Source: DASYPQ01 sp046155895
GTDB taxonomy: Bacteria > Planctomycetota > UBA1135 > GCA-002686595
Assembly: GCA_046155895.1 (NCBI GenBank)
Contig: JBJXFB010000093.1
Location: 14,631 to 78,630, forward strand
Reading direction: 5' to 3'
Length of the DNA stretch: 64,000 bases
How positions within the stretch are numbered: the stretch's first letter is position 1; every line of letters begins with the position of its first letter. The notes beneath the pieces are model-generated. The model was not told the origin of the DNA. It ran no database searches and saw only the letters and a list, made by a program, of their open reading frames with translations. The translations under genes and the position numbers were made by a program. Below are positions 61,587-64,000 of this stretch, piece by piece.

Positions 61587-63587
61587 ATGAAGCTCGCCCT
61601 TCATTCCCTTGCCGTTCTGATCTGCTCCCTTCCGAGCCTTGCGTTCCAGAGCCCCCAGCCCAAGGCAGCGCAAACTCACGCGATCTCCATCTCTCCCGGA
61701 CACTCGAAGACCATTCCGCCGGGGCAGCAGGGTTCGATGTTCGTCCAGTCGAACGACAACTGCTCGGGGGCTCAGGCGATCTCCGGGTCCGGCCCGCACT
61801 CCTTCGACAACAGCTTCGCGACGACGGATGGCTGCCCGAACTGTCAGCCCTGCGGCCTCCTCCAAAGGGATGTCTGGTTCAATTGGACCGCGTCGTCCAC
61901 GGGGACCTGGACGTTCAGCTTGTGCGGCGGGGGGGCCAGCTTCGATCCCGTCATCGCGGTCTACAACGGCAACTCGTGCCCTCCGGCACCCGCGATCGCC
62001 TGCAATGACGACTTCTGCGGACTGATCTCGGAAGTGAGCTTCACGGCAACGGTCGGCAACATCCGCAAGTTGCAGATCGGCAGCTTCAGCACCTCTCCCG
62101 GCGGGCCGGGGACGTTCACCTTGACCACGGCGGTGCCTCCCTTGAACGACGGCTGCACGTCGCCGACCGTCATCGCGGGCCAAGGCCCTCACCCGTTCAA
62201 CAACACGACCGCGACGACCGGCGTCCAGGGTCAGACGGAAGGCGTGTGCTTCGCATCCGGGACGACCGCGATCGGCAAGGACGTGTGGTTCCTGTGGACT
62301 GCGGGATCGACGGGACTGGCGCAGCTGACGACTTGCGGGTTGACGACCGTCGACACGAAGATCGCCGTGTACCTGGGCGCGGCCTGCCCGGCCTCGGCCG
62401 CGGTCGGGTGCAACGACGACGCGTGCGGCTTGCAGTCGGCCGTCTGCTTCGCAGTCACGAGCGGCCAGACCTACATGATTCAGCTGGGGAGCTTCCCGGG
62501 CGCAGCCGGGGGAACGGGCACGTTCAGCATCCCGATCAACCCGCCACCGCCGTTCGGCCAGCACGACGATGGCTCGAGCGAGAACCTCTTCGGATGGTTC
62601 GCGGGCGGCGAGCTGGTCTGGATGCAGCGATTCAGCGGCACGGGCTCGACCGGCGTGTCGAGCATCCAGGTGACGTGGGGCTCCCTGGCCTTTCCGGGCT
62701 TGGGCCCGGGCAACGGAACCTCGTCCAAGGTCGCCATCTGGGACGATCCCAACGACGACGGGAATCCGAGCGACGCGGTCCTGATCCAACTCGTCAACAC
62801 GACCGTCTCGAACGTCGATACGGACATCTTCAACACGGTCCCGATCGCGCCGGTGGTCGTGAACGGCGTGTTCTTCCTGGGGGCCGGGCTGGCTCACGCA
62901 TCGGGCCAGTTCGTCGCCCCGATGGACGAGAGCTGCCCGATCGCGGGAGTGTCCTGGTACTTCGGGAACAACAACGCCACTCCCGTCGACTACTCGAACG
63001 TCCAGAACAACGTGTTCCCGCCAGCGTCCTTCGCTCTGTCGGGCTTCCCGGCGATCGTGATGGTGCGCGGAGGCTTGGCCGCTTTCGCGAACTCCACCTT
63101 CTGCGAGCCGGGGCTCAACGGCGTGATCTCGTGCCCGTGTGGGAACCCTCCGTCCGGTCCGGGTCGAGGCTGCAACAACTCGTCGAACACGGGTGGCGCC
63201 ACCTTGAGCGAGACCGGAGCGGCGAGCCTCTCCTCCGACACGCTGGTGTTCACCACCACCGGTGAGAAGCCGGTCTCCCTGTCCATCGTCCTCCAGGGCA
63301 CGACCGAGATCGTCAGCGGAGTCCCGTACGGGGACGGAGTCCGCTGCCTCGGAGGCGTGCTGAAGCGCTTGTACACCAAGAACGCGGTGGGCGGATCGAT
63401 CACGGCGCCGCAGGGCGGGGATCCGTCGGTCTCCGCGCGCTCCGCCGCCTTGGGCCACCCGATCCCCGCCGGGCAGCTGCGCTACTACATGGTGTACTAC
63501 CGCGATGGCCAGCCCTTCGCGTGCCCCGGCCCCGGGTCCGCCACGTTCAATACCAGCAGCAGCAAGAGGATCTACTGGGTCCTGTGA
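61587..63587 (+). CDS. Exported protein with two DVWF modules and the shared CPCG C-terminal domain
   Basis: A 666-residue secreted protein. After a signal peptide (about residues 1-20, VLICSLPSLAFQ) it carries two modules of about 125 residues of the same kind as in the protein at 24852: NDNC...RDVWFNWTA...DPVIAVYNG...CNDDFCG...LQIGSF, and NDGC...KDVWFLWTA...DTKIAVYLG...CNDDACG...IQLGSF. A middle region of about 180 residues follows (GSSENLFGWFAGGELVWMQRF...VAIWDDPNDDG). The C-terminal domain reads CEPGLNGVISCPCGNPPSGP, GRGCNNSSNTGG, SDTLVFTTTGEKP, LKRLYTKN, SVSARSAALGHPI, MVYYRDG and ends IYWVL. Probably a surface-located binding protein. GAGGAG precedes ATG 61587. Confidence 0.8.
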   Translation: MKLALHSLAVLICSLPSLAFQSPQPKAAQTHAISISPGHSKTIPPGQQGSMFVQSNDNCSGAQAISGSGPHSFDNSFATTDGCPNCQPCGLLQRDVWFNWTASSTGTWTFSLCGGGASFDPVIAVYNGNSCPPAPAIACNDDFCGLISEVSFTATVGNIRKLQIGSFSTSPGGPGTFTLTTAVPPLNDGCTSPTVIAGQGPHPFNNTTATTGVQGQTEGVCFASGTTAIGKDVWFLWTAGSTGLAQLTTCGLTTVDTKIAVYLGAACPASAAVGCNDDACGLQSAVCFAVTSGQTYMIQLGSFPGAAGGTGTFSIPINPPPPFGQHDDGSSENLFGWFAGGELVWMQRFSGTGSTGVSSIQVTWGSLAFPGLGPGNGTSSKVAIWDDPNDDGNPSDAVLIQLVNTTVSNVDTDIFNTVPIAPVVVNGVFFLGAGLAHASGQFVAPMDESCPIAGVSWYFGNNNATPVDYSNVQNNVFPPASFALSGFPAIVMVRGGLAAFANSTFCEPGLNGVISCPCGNPPSGPGRGCNNSSNTGGATLSETGAASLSSDTLVFTTTGEKPVSLSIVLQGTTEIVSGVPYGDGVRCLGGVLKRLYTKNAVGGSITAPQGGDPSVSARSAALGHPIPAGQLRYYMVYYRDGQPFACPGPGSATFNTSSSKRIYWVL

Positions 63588-63639
63588 GAATCAGTGAGCC
63601 GACGGTAGCCCTCTCGATCCGAATCGGCGCGAGGGTCGG

Positions 63640-63655
63640 TCGAGCGCGCGCTCGA
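63640..63655. terminator. Palindromic hairpin downstream of the 61587 gene
   Basis: TCGAGCGC and its reverse complement GCGCTCGA follow each other directly, 52 bases after the stop codon. It is GC-rich and lacks a T-run, so it is only a candidate terminator. Confidence 0.3.
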
Positions 63656-63685
63656 TTGCGATCGACGCGGGGTAATCCTCAGCCC

Positions 63686-63691
63686 TATTCT
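63686..63691 (+). promoter_or_regulatory. Putative -10 element of the last gene
   Basis: TATTCT in a CCCTATTCTTGGG context, 69 bases before the ATG at 63761. Confidence 0.35.
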
Positions 63692-63760
63692 TGGGCACGC
63701 TGCGGGCTTTCGTCGTCGCTGCTCTGTTTCCCCCCCATCGATCCAAGGAAGAAACACCCA

Positions 63761-64000
63761 ATGAAAGCCTCCCTCCTCACTGCTGGTGCACTCGCGTGTA
63801 CGTTGGCATCGCTGGCGAGCGCGCAGCAGCCGGCGCGGCCCGAGAAGCCGCTGACACCGCGAGCCGAAGCCGAACTGAAGCAGCAGCTCATCGAAGAGCA
63901 GCAACTCGCCCTCAAGAAGAAGCTGACGATCCAGGCTCAGCAGACCGCCGCTCAGCAAGGCACCAGCCCGTTGGCGACCGCGGGGATGAATCCCCCCGGA
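63761..64000 (+). CDS. Exported protein, N-terminal part
   Basis: The first 80 codons of a gene that leaves the window. It has a clear signal peptide (KASLLTAGALACTLASLASAQQ) followed by a Gln/Lys/Glu/Ala-rich helical segment (ELKQQLIEEQQLALKKKL) and a Thr/Ala/Gln-rich stretch ending GMNPPG. AAGGA stands about 12 bases before the ATG at 63761. The beginning is too short to name a family. The surroundings suggest another secreted or periplasmic protein of this genome. Confidence 0.7.
   Translation, partial: MKASLLTAGALACTLASLASAQQPARPEKPLTPRAEAELKQQLIEEQQLALKKKLTIQAQQTAAQQGTSPLATAGMNPPG

Noticed and set aside
60585..63458. 957-codon minus-strand open frame spanning the histidine kinase end, pseudogene and exported protein
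   Set aside because: It crosses several genes and only the short pseudogene part in the gap is protein-like; the rest is antisense shadow.
1..64000. tRNA, rRNA, CRISPR arrays and insertion sequences
   Set aside because: I looked for CCA-ending cloverleaf candidates, spaced direct repeats, and transposase motifs, and saw none that could be supported by eye.

Overview
The window is GC-rich bacterial DNA with no rRNA, tRNA, CRISPR array or insertion sequence that I can recognise. Several features point to the phylum Planctomycetota. There are many exported proteins with Cys/Gly-rich C-terminal modules, FG-GAP and other beta-propeller proteins, Ser/Thr kinases (one with DWG in place of DFG, one with a Gly-rich decapeptide tail, one paired with an ECF sigma factor), PPC-repeat lipoproteins and large TPR proteins. 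A deep-branching lineage of the Poly30/Engelhardtia kind would fit, but that placement is inference.

Left part (1-14113): a minus-strand pair (large TPR protein, then an ExbB/TolQ cut by the window edge), an FG-GAP propeller protein, a VOC-fold protein and a lipoprotein glutathione peroxidase. Next is a tight six-gene plus-strand operon for TonB-driven uptake: TonB-dependent receptor, DUF3450 coiled-coil protein, a long TtpC-like ExbB, ExbD, TonB and a TPR protein. Four of the junctions after the receptor are ATGA overlaps or about 11-base gaps.

Middle part (14114-33111): exported proteins, a small lipoprotein, a MshEN-like protein, and a minus-strand ParA / helix-hairpin-helix / Asn-rich protein group. 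Two tandem paralogous secreted proteins follow, then a TlpA-like thioredoxin and a seven-bladed propeller protein. Five exported proteins of the window share one C-terminal domain of about 150-180 residues, and remnants of this domain lie antisense behind both tandem paralogs.

Right part (33112-64000): a DWG-type Ser/Thr kinase with TPR tail, a set of small housekeeping and stress proteins (hemerythrin, CPXCG, DUF4920, RRM protein), tandem methyltransferases, and a deoC-aldehyde dehydrogenase-truncated aldehyde dehydrogenase operon (a split ALDH16-like arrangement). Then come an RNase R-like exonuclease, a NiCoT-like transporter overlapping a membrane protein, a PPC lipoprotein, an ECF sigma/kinase/DUF3568 group and a FIST-sensor/hybrid histidine kinase operon. 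The end holds a decayed threonine-dehydratase-like pseudogene, another exported protein and the start of a further exported protein.

Two patterns recur across the window. A TA-[TG]-C-N-T promoter-like element lies upstream of many genes. At several convergent gene pairs, both stop codons sit inside the two arms of one inverted repeat.
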